Positions 37,327-47,550 of a DNA stretch of 64,000 bases are shown piece after piece. The notes beneath the pieces are model-generated. The model had not been told where the DNA came from. It did no database searches and saw only the letters and a program-made list of their open reading frames with translations. The position numbers were made by a program, and so were the translations under genes. Origin of the DNA: Phorcus lineatus (Eukaryota > Mollusca > Gastropoda > Trochida > Trochidae); NCBI GenBank assembly GCA_921293015.1, contig OV121082.1, forward strand, positions 19,757,748 to 19,821,747, written 5' to 3'. Numbering within the stretch: position 1 is the stretch's first letter; each line of letters opens with the position of its first letter.

Positions 37327-37948
37327 GAGCTGCATACCAAAAGTTTGTTCACATAACCGCGTATCGTAGTGCAAATTTCAGGTAATTTGGCATGTCTTTG
37401 AGGCACCGTAGCAATGCGAAAAAGAAACGGATGAATTTGAACTTTCAATAAAGAAGTGAAGATCCATTGCATCTTAACGCAATCGTATGCCAAACCCAAC
37501 AGTTTACCGTGATAGTTTTTGGCAGGTCACTGTAGTGAACAGGGGTCAAACTTTCGAAAACAGTAATTTTTATTTTTCTCGACAAAATCCTTTATAAGTG
37601 AGCAGCAGTTTTAAACACAAGTCTTTGTTCGTTTGCATTAATTCAATATGATTGTGCTGATTATCTTCTCAGAAAGTCGAAATGAGGTATTATAATCGAA
37701 GTTAAACAAAATCGTAATTTCGAAATGTGACCCCTTCTGTCAATTTAGTCATGCCAAAATTCTAATTTTTGCGCGAGGGACTAGACGATCCCCAATATGT
37801 TAAACAATGGCTATTTAACACATTGAAAATAGGAAATCCTTTGTTAGTTCTGCTGAAGTTGTTTTATTGACCTTCAAAGAGAACCCAAATTACATGATAT
37901 TTGCGCTAAGATACAGTAGTAAGTGAACAAACTTTTGATATGCAGCTG
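37327..37948. mobile_element. TA-flanked MITE, family Z, copy 2 (622 bp)
   Basis: The left end GAGCTGCATACCAAAAGTTT and the right end (reverse strand) CAGCTGCATATCAAAAGTTT continue as inverted repeats through GTTCAC...GCAAAT.TCA.GTAATTTGG. TA flanks both ends (37,325-37,326 and 37,949-37,950). The paralogous C1 sequence at 32,565-32,585 reads CATTGTCACGTAAAAGC with one TA and no insert, giving a natural empty site. The interior matches the reverse strand of 22,909-23,475 (GAAGTGAAGATCCATTG, AGGGGTCAAAC, TCTGCTGAAGTTG). It has no transposase. The Tc1/mariner class is inferred from the TA and the CAG end. Confidence 0.88.
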
Positions 37949-38869
37949 TAAATGCCGGGATATTTATCAACGTGTGAGTTGGGTCATGATGACATACATG
38001 CAATTGATGTTATAATGTTAATGCCAGCTTTGGGACGGTTATTGAAGCACTTTTGCAAATAGAAATATGTCGTCATTGATGTAACATTTATTACAGATTT
38101 TTATGTAGGATTTTATTACTGATTAATTGTATCATGGTAGAAAACAATCTTTGTTTTGTCAACTTCCTACAATATGAAAACTAAGATATATGCATGTTTC
38201 ACGCAATAACGTTTAATTTTAGTCAAAATGGTAATGGTCTTTTTGAAAGTGTTCTTTTAACATCGCATACTTAAATGAACTTAAGCGAAATGCTCTTATT
38301 TTAACACACTTTAAAAGATGAAAACTCCATTGGAAATGACATAACCTTTTCAGACCATCAAAAAATAAGAAATAATTTAGGGTTTTTTGAGAGAACTGTA
38401 CATGAGCTGACAACTTCAGACTCTGTAATTATACTTTAAGAAATTAAGCTGACAAACCCGCTTTGACATCACACAAAAAACTCATTACAGCTTAATTTGA
38501 ATGCAATAAATAAAATGAAGGAAAATATTCATTTTAACAATTGTTTAAAGTAAACTTACAGGAAATGTTTAAGCGAACTATTCAATCATTCACTACACTG
38601 ATGTCCAAAAGAAAGTGGTCATTGTATTCAACATTTACATCTCCAGGATATCTCCGTCACGCCCGATGAAATCAAATCTTTAGTTTGCAAAAAGTTGTCA
38701 AAAAGTTGAAACATTGTTCATCTAATCACAATACATTTACAATACAATTTACTAGTAATGGAACTCAATGTCCCTCTTGGTCGAAAATTGTTATTTGAGT
38801 AGTCGATGATAGCGAAAATATCCCAATTTTAGTTTTGCAGTTTAAGGTTCATTACGGGTAGGTACCCAA

Positions 38870-40010
38870 AGATATAATGTTGCCAAACGTTGAAAGACGT
38901 TAAAGTCTGGTGACAAAGCCCAAAAGTCGCGTAAACGCACGAATCACGCACACAAAGTTTGGTTGTGCGTGCCTGTCCGTCGAGAATTTGACCATTTACG
39001 CCATTAAAAATCATCGATGAATTGCGCAAGAACTACGAAAAGAGTGCGCACAAATCACTAACAAACCACGCACTTCATCGCATAGACACGCAAACAGGGC
39101 GAATACGTGGTTGTGAGCGACGAAAGGTCCGCTGAAAAACCACGCAAAATCTGCGCACTTGTACTAATGAACTGCGTATGAATTGCGCATGATTCGCGTA
39201 TGAACTTCGCACAACGGGCACATTTATACCGATGCGACCACGACGCCTTAGCATTCCCGTTTCAAGAGTCGCATGAAGCACATCAGCTCTTTTAGAAGGT
39301 GGCTACCGTACCAATAACTTTGAAATCTAGTTGATATTCTTGATATTTGAGTTGGTATCCATATTTTCAATACCCACTACATTTTCCTGAAGTGGGGTCG
39401 AATCAAAACGTTGTACATATAACTTCAATTGTGACAGAAACAGTTGTGTCATTATGTATCATTGTAGTTTATGTACTATCAGTCAATCAAAATGCATGAT
39501 TTCGTGAGATTCTTGCATGATAATTTTTATAATACACCGAGAACGAAACCCAAAGTATATAGCATCAATCATACGTCAGTTTTTAGTGATACATCAGTGA
39601 AACATCAGTGATTCATCAGTAATTCATTAGTATTACATGCGCTTATTTACGTGTTCTGTAAGAGATACATACGTCAATAAAAAAACAATTCAGTTATTTT
39701 TATTGATAGGTAGGTGTTACATGCGCGAACCATGCGTCGTATGTCTGCTAATCGTCAGTGGAAAGTCGTCGATGAACGCGATAGCGGCAACATGTTCGCG
39801 AAGGATCACTGGCATTCCACGCATATTTCGCGCACTGTCCACGTAAGAACTATGCACACTACGCAAAACTCACGTAAAACGGCGCAGTACTGCGAAAACT
39901 TTTACTCGAAGCCGAGTTTTGAGCTGCTCCAAACTCGGAATCGCGTAAAGCGCCGATCCGGCGAACATCGACGGACAACTATGACGGACGGACGGAACTT
40001 GTGACCTGAT
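38870..40010. mobile_element. CpG-rich insertion-like block with dispersed TGCGCA/ACGCA words
   Basis: Two G+C- and CpG-rich segments (38,890-39,290 and 39,715-40,010) flank AT-rich DNA. The left segment is packed with short related words, many followed by AACTC/ATTC: GCGCAAGAACTACG, TGCGCACAAATCAC, ACTGCGTATGAATTGCGCA, GATTCGCGTATGAACTTCGC. The right segment has CACGTAAGAACTATGCAC, CTACGCAAAACTCACGT and AAACGGCGCAG. No protein match is recognised; open frames here reflect composition. The block is missing from the C1 paralog. Subterminal binding-site repeats of a DNA transposon are one explanation, a degenerate satellite another. Confidence 0.45.
39588..39631. repeat. 11-bp tandem repeat, four copies
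   Basis: GATACATCAGT, GAAACATCAGT, GATTCATCAGT and AATTCATTAGT follow each other without gaps. It lies between the two CpG-rich segments. Confidence 0.85.
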
Positions 40011-41503
40011 GTCGTATCTGCTTTTTGTAAAATCGTTAAATGAGTTTGTAACTGTGAAACGGCTGCAATTAAATGCTGCTAGAATGGTGACGTCACTTGT
40101 ACCGTACCATGGCATTGCAATGGCTTTTTTGTCTCCATGGCACAAAACTTCGTGAATTTAGTAAGTATTTTTGGTGCTTTTTCATCAGTAACTTTATATT
40201 CTTTTGTGCACGGACATGTTGTGATTGTTGACTTAAAAGCATGTTTTTTTTAATTTTACCGTTTTTCTACAAATTTATTTGATTATAGTACGTTTTTTTA
40301 ACAGGAAATATTTATAAAAATCTTTAAATTCATAGAATGTTGCATTTTTCAGTGACGTGTGATTTCAACTTCATTTATTTTAAACCAATTCGATTATATA
40401 GATAAAAGGAGTATAACAACAATGCTTGCTCACTATTTGTCAAAATGGCAGGAGCGCTTTTCCCTAGACAGAGGTTACTCAAATTAAACATCTTTCAACA
40501 TATACTTTTTTATAACATGCAACCGATAGAGGAAGAAAGTGACACGAGCAATGTTGTAACGGGCGAAAGGAATTCACAGCGGTGCAATTGTTATAAAGTG
40601 CCTGGAAAATCGATTGTAATCAAGTTGTGAGGTTGTCATTGTCTCTTTGAATTATTCCTGTTACACCTAATAGTTTGAAAAATGTGCAAAGGCTGTATAG
40701 GAGAAAACCAGTGCGAAAGTGTTCTTAAGTGCACAATCATTATTCGATTATACAATTACCTTTTTCAAGAAAAATAATTTCTTGACATTTTTTAACATTT
40801 TCAGATTGTGCTCACTTTTCTTATAAAACATTCTTGAAATATCTCACCTTATTTTTCCTTTCAACTTTCAATATAATTCTCTTAAAGACCTTTCAAGAAT
40901 ATAAGATCTGTCTTCGAATATATTTTCCAAGTTCTGTATGCAAACGGTAAAAGAAGATAATATAAGTTACTTGTAAGGACACAATTATGTGTTTCAGGAG
41001 TGTATACTTTTTTTTTTAACTATTTAAGCATTTCGACTGCGATTTTCATTTTGATAATATACACAAAGTTGCTAACTGCAATGCATAATTTGTTATCCTA
41101 TTAAAACTTTTTTGGACACTGACGTATTTTCAATTTCGTGCTTGCAGTAATCTGAATGTATAATCTGTGTAACCAAGAAACTCAAGTAAAATTTATTTTA
41201 TCTGAACCAAACAGAACTTTTTAAAATTGTGATACGGGTATGAAAGCTTGGATTATTTCATAATTTCTCTTTGTGTTTTGGACCAAACAAATAATCCTCG
41301 TCATCTCCCCTTGACCCCATTGACCCCCTTTTATTGGAAAAAGTGAAACGAACATGGCACAATTAAGAGTCATTCTCTACACAGAAACCATTTCTCTCAT
41401 CTTTTATACAGCTATAGAGGCCATTTGAGACAGCGGTAGATAAGCTGTTGTTACATTCAATATCCGTCTGAAGTTTATTTGACCTTGATTTTGTCAAGGC
41501 CAG

Positions 41504-41578
41504 ATAGGTGAGATGGTTAGCTGCTAATACGGTCAATACTGGCAGTGTTGTCTGACCCTGGGGTCTTTTGTTCGGATC
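41504..41578 (+). other. Possible tRNA-derived SINE head (A and B box-like)
   Basis: TAGGTGAGATGG (41,504-41,515) fits the pol III A box with one mismatch. TGTTCGGATCC (41,568-41,578) fits the B box GGTTCGANTCC with two. The spacing of about 52 bases is within the usual range. A tRNA cloverleaf does not close, so this is not a tRNA gene. No clear tail or target duplication was seen. Confidence 0.28.
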
Positions 41579-41939
41579 CTGCAAATTACTCGACCCAAAT
41601 TTGTAGTATTAAAGACAGTGTAAAAAGCATGTAATACAGATCCGTTGCTAGGAGAAGTGCGTAGGTTGTTTATCAAACCATGATTAGATTTCCGAAAATT
41701 CGAATTCAGTGTGTCCCCTTGCAAAATGATTTCATGGTTAATGGAAAAGAATTGATAAGCATCATGAATGGATATTTGCGAAGGAAAAGATCACATTATT
41801 TAGGAAATCATACTCAAAATTTTACATTGTAATGATAATTGTAATGATATTCATGTAAAGCATAGATAAATGCGCTAATTAATGTACAAATTACTTCAGA
41901 AATCTTCACAGTTGCAGAAGGATTTTACTCTTTCCTGTT

Positions 41940-42060
41940 GAATTAGAATAATTAGCTGTGATTATCAGAGCTGCAAGTTTACAACTCTCTGTCATGCAAT
42001 GCTGTCAATATTAATCAGAACTTTACCTTCGATCCTGAGTAAGCATCAACGTCTCTTCTT
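41940..42060. repeat. Last detached fragment of the duplicated array
   Basis: AGCTGTGATTATCAGAGCTG...TTACAACTCTCTGTCATGCA and CTTTACCTTCGATCCTGAGT match 28,250-28,360 and 17,520-17,590. Homology was not followed beyond about 42,150. Confidence 0.6.
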
Positions 42061-42149
42061 AGCTCAAAAGATTTAGAAGTAATTCTTAAGTGTTTGTTTA
42101 CCGGGATAATTAATAACTTTTTCGTGCCATACATAATATTAGCAACGCA

Positions 42150-44680
42150 CTCAAAACAATGGATTATGAGGATTTTATATTTGGAAATGCAGTTTGTATT
42201 TTAATGCTGTTTTTTTCCAATACAACAAAATTATCATTTTAAAATCCCTCTTTTCTGTTGATTGATGTTGGTCCTGGTAGTTTATTATGAATTTCAATTT
42301 TGTGCTACCTTTACATGTTTTTACACGTGATGTATCTTTGGAGCTTCCAAATTTCCATGCACATCTTGGGGATTATCATCGATAGATTTGTAGACCCCTT
42401 AGTCCCTCATAACGATACATTTGCCACGCTCTAAAACGTTTTTGTCTATTTATCCAAATGCAAATCACGTAGAAAGCTGAAATGGTGTGTACGGACTCCT
42501 TTTCTAATGGGAATAATAGTGTATGATTGTTTAATGTCAGCAAGTGGACCCTAGATAAGGGTCACATTGACCACACTCTTGAGATTGTTTGTTCACGACC
42601 TTGATAGCTTTCATTCTTTGTAGAAACTGCTAATGGTGATTATAATCTATAAATTTAAATTAGGAGTCAAATGATCATGCCTCAAAGTCAATTTTTAATA
42701 TCTGTTAGGAAGGCAAAACACCTAGAAAGCCAATTTGTTACGAACAGACGCTTTGGCTAATGAGGATGGATTATTATTTACATAATTTCATGAGTCCCGT
42801 GTCCTTGATATGGAGACCCCGTTGCCCTTCATTTAAAATACCATCCGATCAGATAGTCACAACATTCAAATATATTAACAGGAAACAGATGTGCATCTTA
42901 TTTTTATCAGGTATGGATCCGATTAAAACATTTGGATGAAGGTAAAGATAATTTTCTAAAAACTATATGAATTGCTTATCAATATCAAATCAAGTTAATT
43001 GAATAATTTTACATTGAAGCTTTTAAAAGATATGTTCTTATTTTACTGGATCATTACGGACACAAGTATTGAATCATAAGGTTTAAAAAAGCAGTATTAT
43101 CAAATACCGTTTATATTCTCTCTGAAAACGTTCTTAAATATTCATACCGCGAAAGAAGATTTCCATCAATAATTGATTTGAGACGTGTTGAAAAGTGCTT
43201 ACTAAACAAGTTAAGGCACAACGGAGAATGCCGATAGATTTCCCAGTCCTGTATCGTAATTAAGAATTTCCTTTGTCGATATTTGATTTCCCTATCCAGA
43301 ATGCAACTGTGAAATAGCAACGGGAATTATTATTTCAAACTTACTTTTTTGTCATGTCTTCAATTTTCTGACTATTAATTTCATGATTGATTTGTTGATT
43401 AAACTCCAATAATGACATTTGAAAATATAAGACTCATAACAATCAACATACAACACTGAAAATGTGGTTTAGTTAAGGAAAACCTATTCATAGACATAAA
43501 TTGTTAATGACTAGCCTCCTTTGTTAGAACTCTTGCTATTTATTCCTTTACCTTGAAGGTATCAAAATTTATTTATATTCGAAGGGGGAAAATGAATTTG
43601 ATACAAAAGCTTGTTTTAAAATCTTCCAAATAAAAGACATAGTCAATCATTGTATTAAATCGGCTTCGTTTTGATAATCTAACCGGAGAATGTAAACATC
43701 ATTTTATATTAATTCAATAAATAATATAATTAGGCGAATGCATAGTGTTTTGTAAAATATCACCACTTTAAAACGTTTGTATAAACATATTAACTGTAAA
43801 ATATAGCTTTTATTTCTGAGTACTGTTTATAGAGCATAAACATATGGTACAAATAAAGACTTTTGTATTGTTTAACTAATGATCTATGAAACCATTAATA
43901 TACATATATGAACGATCTAAAGGTCAACCGCCATGTCTGCACATAATGACTTTCTAGCGTCATCCCCATCCCTCACCTAACCTTTTTAAAAACATGATGA
44001 TGGATACGCCACTGTAATGTGTAATCAGAGTTTTATACAAAATTTCTTTTAAGATTTAATTGAAAATTACGAGAACTAAATAATTTGACGACACCATGCA
44101 GTGTAGAAAATTAACCCACCGCTAGTAACGTTAAGGAAATGAGTTTTGCTTTACTCCTGCATCAATTATAAATAAATATGTGTTGAGATCACTCCCATTC
44201 TTATGATTACTATATTATTATGATGTTTTCAGCTTAAGATTTGATCCTAGACAGTAGTCTTCAATCAATTCATTTGAGATAAATATTAGAAAAATAGTGA
44301 AAATAAATTTCAGTTTAATGAAATCGAATCATGAATGATGAATAAACATAGAATAAGGCAGCCTAAAGAGTATGTTTGCTTGGGTCAAATACATCTCAAT
44401 GCTTATCAGTTCAGTACAGTGACCAAAAAACAGTTTTAGTTTAATAATGGGGAAGGGGAGAGTTTTCACTCACTCATTTCATCAATGATGAACGAATACA
44501 ATTAAAAGAATGCTTCCGATCACTCCATTTGATGGTAATGGTTATGAGCTTTCAGTTCAACTGCATGAGTACATAATACGAGTTTCAATCTAAACGTTCA
44601 TTCCTTCACGTCAGAACACGATTTGTAGTGTTATGATAAACACAAAAGATAGACTAGTCGAAAATTTTAAATATGGAAGG
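42150..44680. other. No recognisable feature
   Basis: Plain AT-rich sequence. Open frames are short and their products look compositional. No repeat, RNA gene or splice-flanked coding stretch was recognised. Confidence 0.6.
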
Positions 44681-44693
44681 GTAATGAAAGTGA

Positions 44694-45023
44694 GTGAATG
44701 AGTGAGTGAGTGAGTGAGTTGGGGTTTAACGTGCTATGAACAATATTCAAGTTATTAAACACGTGGATGACAAGCATCCAGAAGAGAGTGGACAGATAAG
44801 GGAGAAAGGGATCTAAAGGATGACGAAAAAGACGGAAAGAAAAGCACAGTGAGAGATAGACAACAGGTTTCAGAACGACTCAAATTTGGTCTGGTTTCTA
44901 CCCGTTCGACCTGTCCAGCTTGGGTGTCCCTACCAGGAGTATGTAAGCTCCGGCTGGCATAGCTCTCGGGGTCTCTGAAGCACGCGAACCACCACACCAC
45001 GTTAAGGTATTGAGTCAAGTGGT
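44694..45023 (-). mobile_element. SINE-like retroposon with (GTGA)n tail and 13-bp target duplication
   Basis: The direct repeat GTAATGAAAGTGA occurs at 44,681-44,693 and 45,024-45,036 and flanks the element exactly. Inside are (GTGA)n at the left, TTTAACGTGCTATGAACAAT, GAGAAAGGGATC, CAACAGGTTTCAGAAC, GTATGTAAGCTCCGGCTGGC and CCACCACACCACG. The microsatellite is taken as the 3' tail, so transcription would run on the minus strand. At 330 bp, without coding capacity and with a perfect target duplication, it fits LINE-assisted retroposition. The minus-strand open frame across it is a by-product of its higher G+C. A second copy is split at 28,582-29,526. Confidence 0.82.
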
Positions 45024-45434
45024 GTAATGAAAGTGAAAAAAGCTCACTACTTTGGGTAAATTCATGACAGCATTAATTTAAAATGTAAATGAAGAAGTTG
45101 ACAAATCTCTCCCATCGTCAACAATCAGAGAGTATAGTATTTATATAACTTAATCATTTGATATGAAGCAAAATGTGTCTTCATCATCTCAGTTATACAA
45201 CGTTTAACCAAAAAAACCAAAGGCAGAGTTCCAGGAATCGGGGTTGATCGAAGCGCTGTTCTCACTGGAATGTGTCGTCTGCGAGAGCCGACGTTTGTCT
45301 GAGCAGACGAGAATTGATTGAAATGAAAGCGAGGCTGGGGAGACATCGCGGTGTGGGATCGAGAAACATTAGCTTACACGCTTGAAAGCGAAGGCAGCTA
45401 GAGCCAAACAGAGGGATATACCAGATGCAATGGT

Positions 45435-45442
45435 CATATAAA
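45435..45442 (+). promoter_or_regulatory. TATA-like box
   Basis: CATATAAA lies 110 bases before the ATG at 45,552. A start about 30 bases downstream, near 45,465-45,475 (GTGGTCTTCGGCTGAGG), would leave a 5' UTR of about 80 bases. Suggestive only: such motifs are common in AT-rich DNA, but this one is in a locally G+C-richer stretch. Confidence 0.35.
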
Positions 45443-45551
45443 CAAGATCCGTAATCATCCTGTGGTCTTCGGCTGAGGATTGTTTAGGAAGAGTAAGGGA
45501 AACGAAGGGGAAGAGGACCAACTGCTATCTGGATCATGCGACCACACAACA

Positions 45552-45609
45552 ATGGGTTGGATAATTGATAGCAAAATCTTGTGCCTTCTGGTGACAACCA
45601 TAGCTTCAG
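45552..45609 (+). CDS. First coding exon of a secreted or membrane protein (signal peptide)
   Basis: The ATG at 45,552 has a good context (A at -3, G at +4). It opens 19 codons, MGWIIDSKILCLLVTTIAS, plus one base. This is a short N region with one Lys, a hydrophobic core ILCLLVTTIA and a plausible signal-peptidase site after IAS. The exon ends at 45,609 in CAG|GTAAGT, a perfect donor, leaving intron phase 1. Signal-peptide exons ending in phase 1 are the usual arrangement in animal extracellular proteins. The same frame is open upstream to 45,480 without another ATG. A TATA-like box and a G+C rise lie upstream. The mature protein is unknown: no downstream exon could be assigned with confidence before the window ends, so the family cannot be named. 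A chance ORF is possible, but start context, hydrophobic core, donor and phase all agree. Confidence 0.6.
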
Positions 45610-46329
45610 GTAAGTCCTATTACGCAAGCGTCACAATCCGCAATCTTTCTTTCTTCATACTTGATAATGTAAACAATGCCGCATTTGAGCTCTATTATGG
45701 AAGTCGGTACCTGACGAAGAAGCCTTATGCTTCTAATTGTACCAATATTCCATTACGTGATCATAATGAATATCCTCTGAAGATATGACTTGGTGATCAG
45801 ATTGGGGTTTCGCATGGATACGGAATGTTAAGCCTGGACTGCGATGCATGATTTCCATGCCGATATTGACGGTGGCCTGAAGTGGGAAATTGATTTGGCA
45901 TTGTAGGCTTCTTGTTTGCGCTTGTCGCGGCACCAGCACTGCCAAAGCCGTGTACCGTTAAGAGAGGTTGGAATTAAATAATAGCTCTTCGATTAGGGCC
46001 GGCTTATCACTGCGAATGGCCCTTATCAGGATTATTCCATTAGGAGTCTCTGGTTCCTGAGTAGTGCATGTTTTGACCAGGGATGTCTCCATGTGCCAAG
46101 CGAGACTAAGCTCATTTCTCCTGTCTCCAGGGCTTCTATTATAAGGTCACCAGTAGATGTGCGGTAAACACTGTAATTTCTCTGGTCCGCCCGTTATTGA
46201 ATTGTTGGAATTACTCAGAGGTTGGAAATACTGGGTCCTGAGAATGGTAGTCTTCCACGAACACGCACACTTCCTGAAAGGTTGGCTTAGCTGAAATGTG
46301 TAATTAAAGTCTTAGGTTGGCCGGGGAAA

Positions 46330-47448
46330 TAAAGTAACTGCGTTCGTAAGCAAATACTTAGACTCATTCTTTATAAATTTGACAAAATGCGTTGTATTAT
46401 TTAAATTACGCTCCACTGCCCCACGAAAATCAGGCATTTCCGGTATTAGAATAGTACAAGTTGTGTTCGGTTAAGTTGTGTTCATTTGCTCTTAGGTCTT
46501 TTACATATTTCGCAAATTATGACAAAACTGCAAGATCGGTTTTATAATCTGTAAACAATGTACCATCTGCATATGATAACCTTTTCTTAAATCATTCAAA
46601 TGTCGTCATACATCTGCAAATCTTTACCAATACTGAAGACCTTTAGATGTTGATATCGTATGTTTTTGACGTTTTTTTTACTCTAGTTGAGATTAAATCG
46701 TGTTTGATATAAAAAATGGATCTCAAAAGAAGTCATCGTTGGGCAATCCAATTTTGAAATCCTGACCATGTGTATTTCCGAAAGATTAAAAACATTCCGC
46801 TTCTTCCTTCCTTCCTTCCTTCCCGGGGAAGAGTATCAAAATGATAATAAGCAAAGTAAAAAAGTAGATTGCAAATGTAATCATTGTCCTCTGATCGCAT
46901 TTTTTTTCATATTCTCTTAACAAATTCTCCTGCAGACCATTTCTTTTAGGGGATAAATGCCAATTTCATTGCTCAGACTTTTCTAGTTTTTAAGAATGAC
47001 CAAAACAAAAGCGTTAAAAGATAGGACGGAAGTACCAATATACAGGCAACATATCGTATGGAATATGCCATAACGAAGACTACAACTCATATATATTGTC
47101 AAAAAATACAGTTCATAGTAACCAAAGGTGTACCACAGACGCTATCAACTCCCTGATGAGTGTACCATTATGATACCCTTATACTAACCAGTATATTCTT
47201 TAAAACATAATGCAAAGCATACGTGTAGACATGACCCTCATTTGCACCGTCTTGTTACATTGTAGTTCATTGGCTTATTAATCCCAGAAACAGATTAACC
47301 AGGCGGAAATTACATACATATTTGACGATGACCTTTACTTCTTTTGGGCATTCGGATCTTCGTTTTTTAAATAATTTATTTTTTGTTATTAGGCCAACTG
47401 AGGATTCACTCCATATGTGGGTCACATCAAACATTTATTCATGGATCA
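46330..47448. other. Presumed intron or intergenic sequence; one (TTCC)n tract
   Basis: A short (TTCC)5 run lies at 46,804-46,825. Several polypyrimidine-AG sites occur (for example 46,129-46,130 and near 46,935), but frames joined in phase 1 meet a stop at once. Nothing else was recognised. Confidence 0.6.
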
Positions 47449-47550
47449 GGGCCTCCTTTCACAAAGCCCTAAGGTGATCGTAAGTCCTTAAGGTAACCTT
47501 AAAGGGAGTTAAGGTTAACCTTAGTTAAGGTTGCTTTGTGAAAGCAGGCC
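47449..47550. mobile_element. 102-bp palindromic MITE-like element
   Basis: The ends GGGCCTCCTTTCACAAAGC and GCTTTGTGAAAGCAGGCCC are inverted repeats of 19 bases with one mismatch. The interior repeats AAGGT.AACCTTA motifs (GGTAACCTTAA, AAGGTTAACCTTA, TTAAGGTTG), so most of the element can fold on itself. I associate this pattern with abundant short elements in mollusc genomes, from memory. No clear target duplication was seen. Confidence 0.8.

Larger units (their letters stand above)
34870..40700. repeat. Nested ~5-kb tandem duplication, copy C2
   Basis: Collinear with C1. Offsets are about 5.0 to 5.4 kb at its start, 4.75 kb across 31,770-32,590, and 5.37 kb after the 622-bp MITE at 37,327. 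That last jump equals the MITE length. Copy-specific changes are a long (AT)n run at 36,692-36,770, the MITE, and the CpG-rich block 38,870-40,010. No protein gene is recognisable. Confidence 0.7.
45180..46330 (+). promoter_or_regulatory. G+C-richer promoter-proximal block around a first exon
   Basis: G+C and CpG rise clearly above the surroundings (GAAGCGCTGTTCTC, GTCTGCGAGAGCCGACG, ACATCGCGGTGTGGGATCG). The block contains the signal-peptide exon at 45,552 and ends in the presumed first intron. It is unrelated to the duplicated array. Exact limits and a transcription start cannot be set from sequence alone. Confidence 0.5.

Noticed and set aside
38829-40145. Several Arg-rich frames in the CpG-rich block
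   Set aside because: They lie on both strands and in several frames, with products dominated by Arg/Thr/Ser from the repeated CpG words.
41480-41580. tRNA gene
   Set aside because: A and B box-like words are present but the acceptor, D and T stems do not form a cloverleaf. Kept only as a weak SINE-head call.
44755-45018. Minus-strand 87-codon frame
   Set aside because: It lies wholly inside a SINE-like retroposon, and the matching frame is broken in the second copy.
46129-46180. Strong acceptor-like CTCCTGTCTCCAG about 0.5 kb after the signal-peptide exon
   Set aside because: Joining in phase 1 reaches a TAA after four codons, so it is unlikely to be the coding acceptor.
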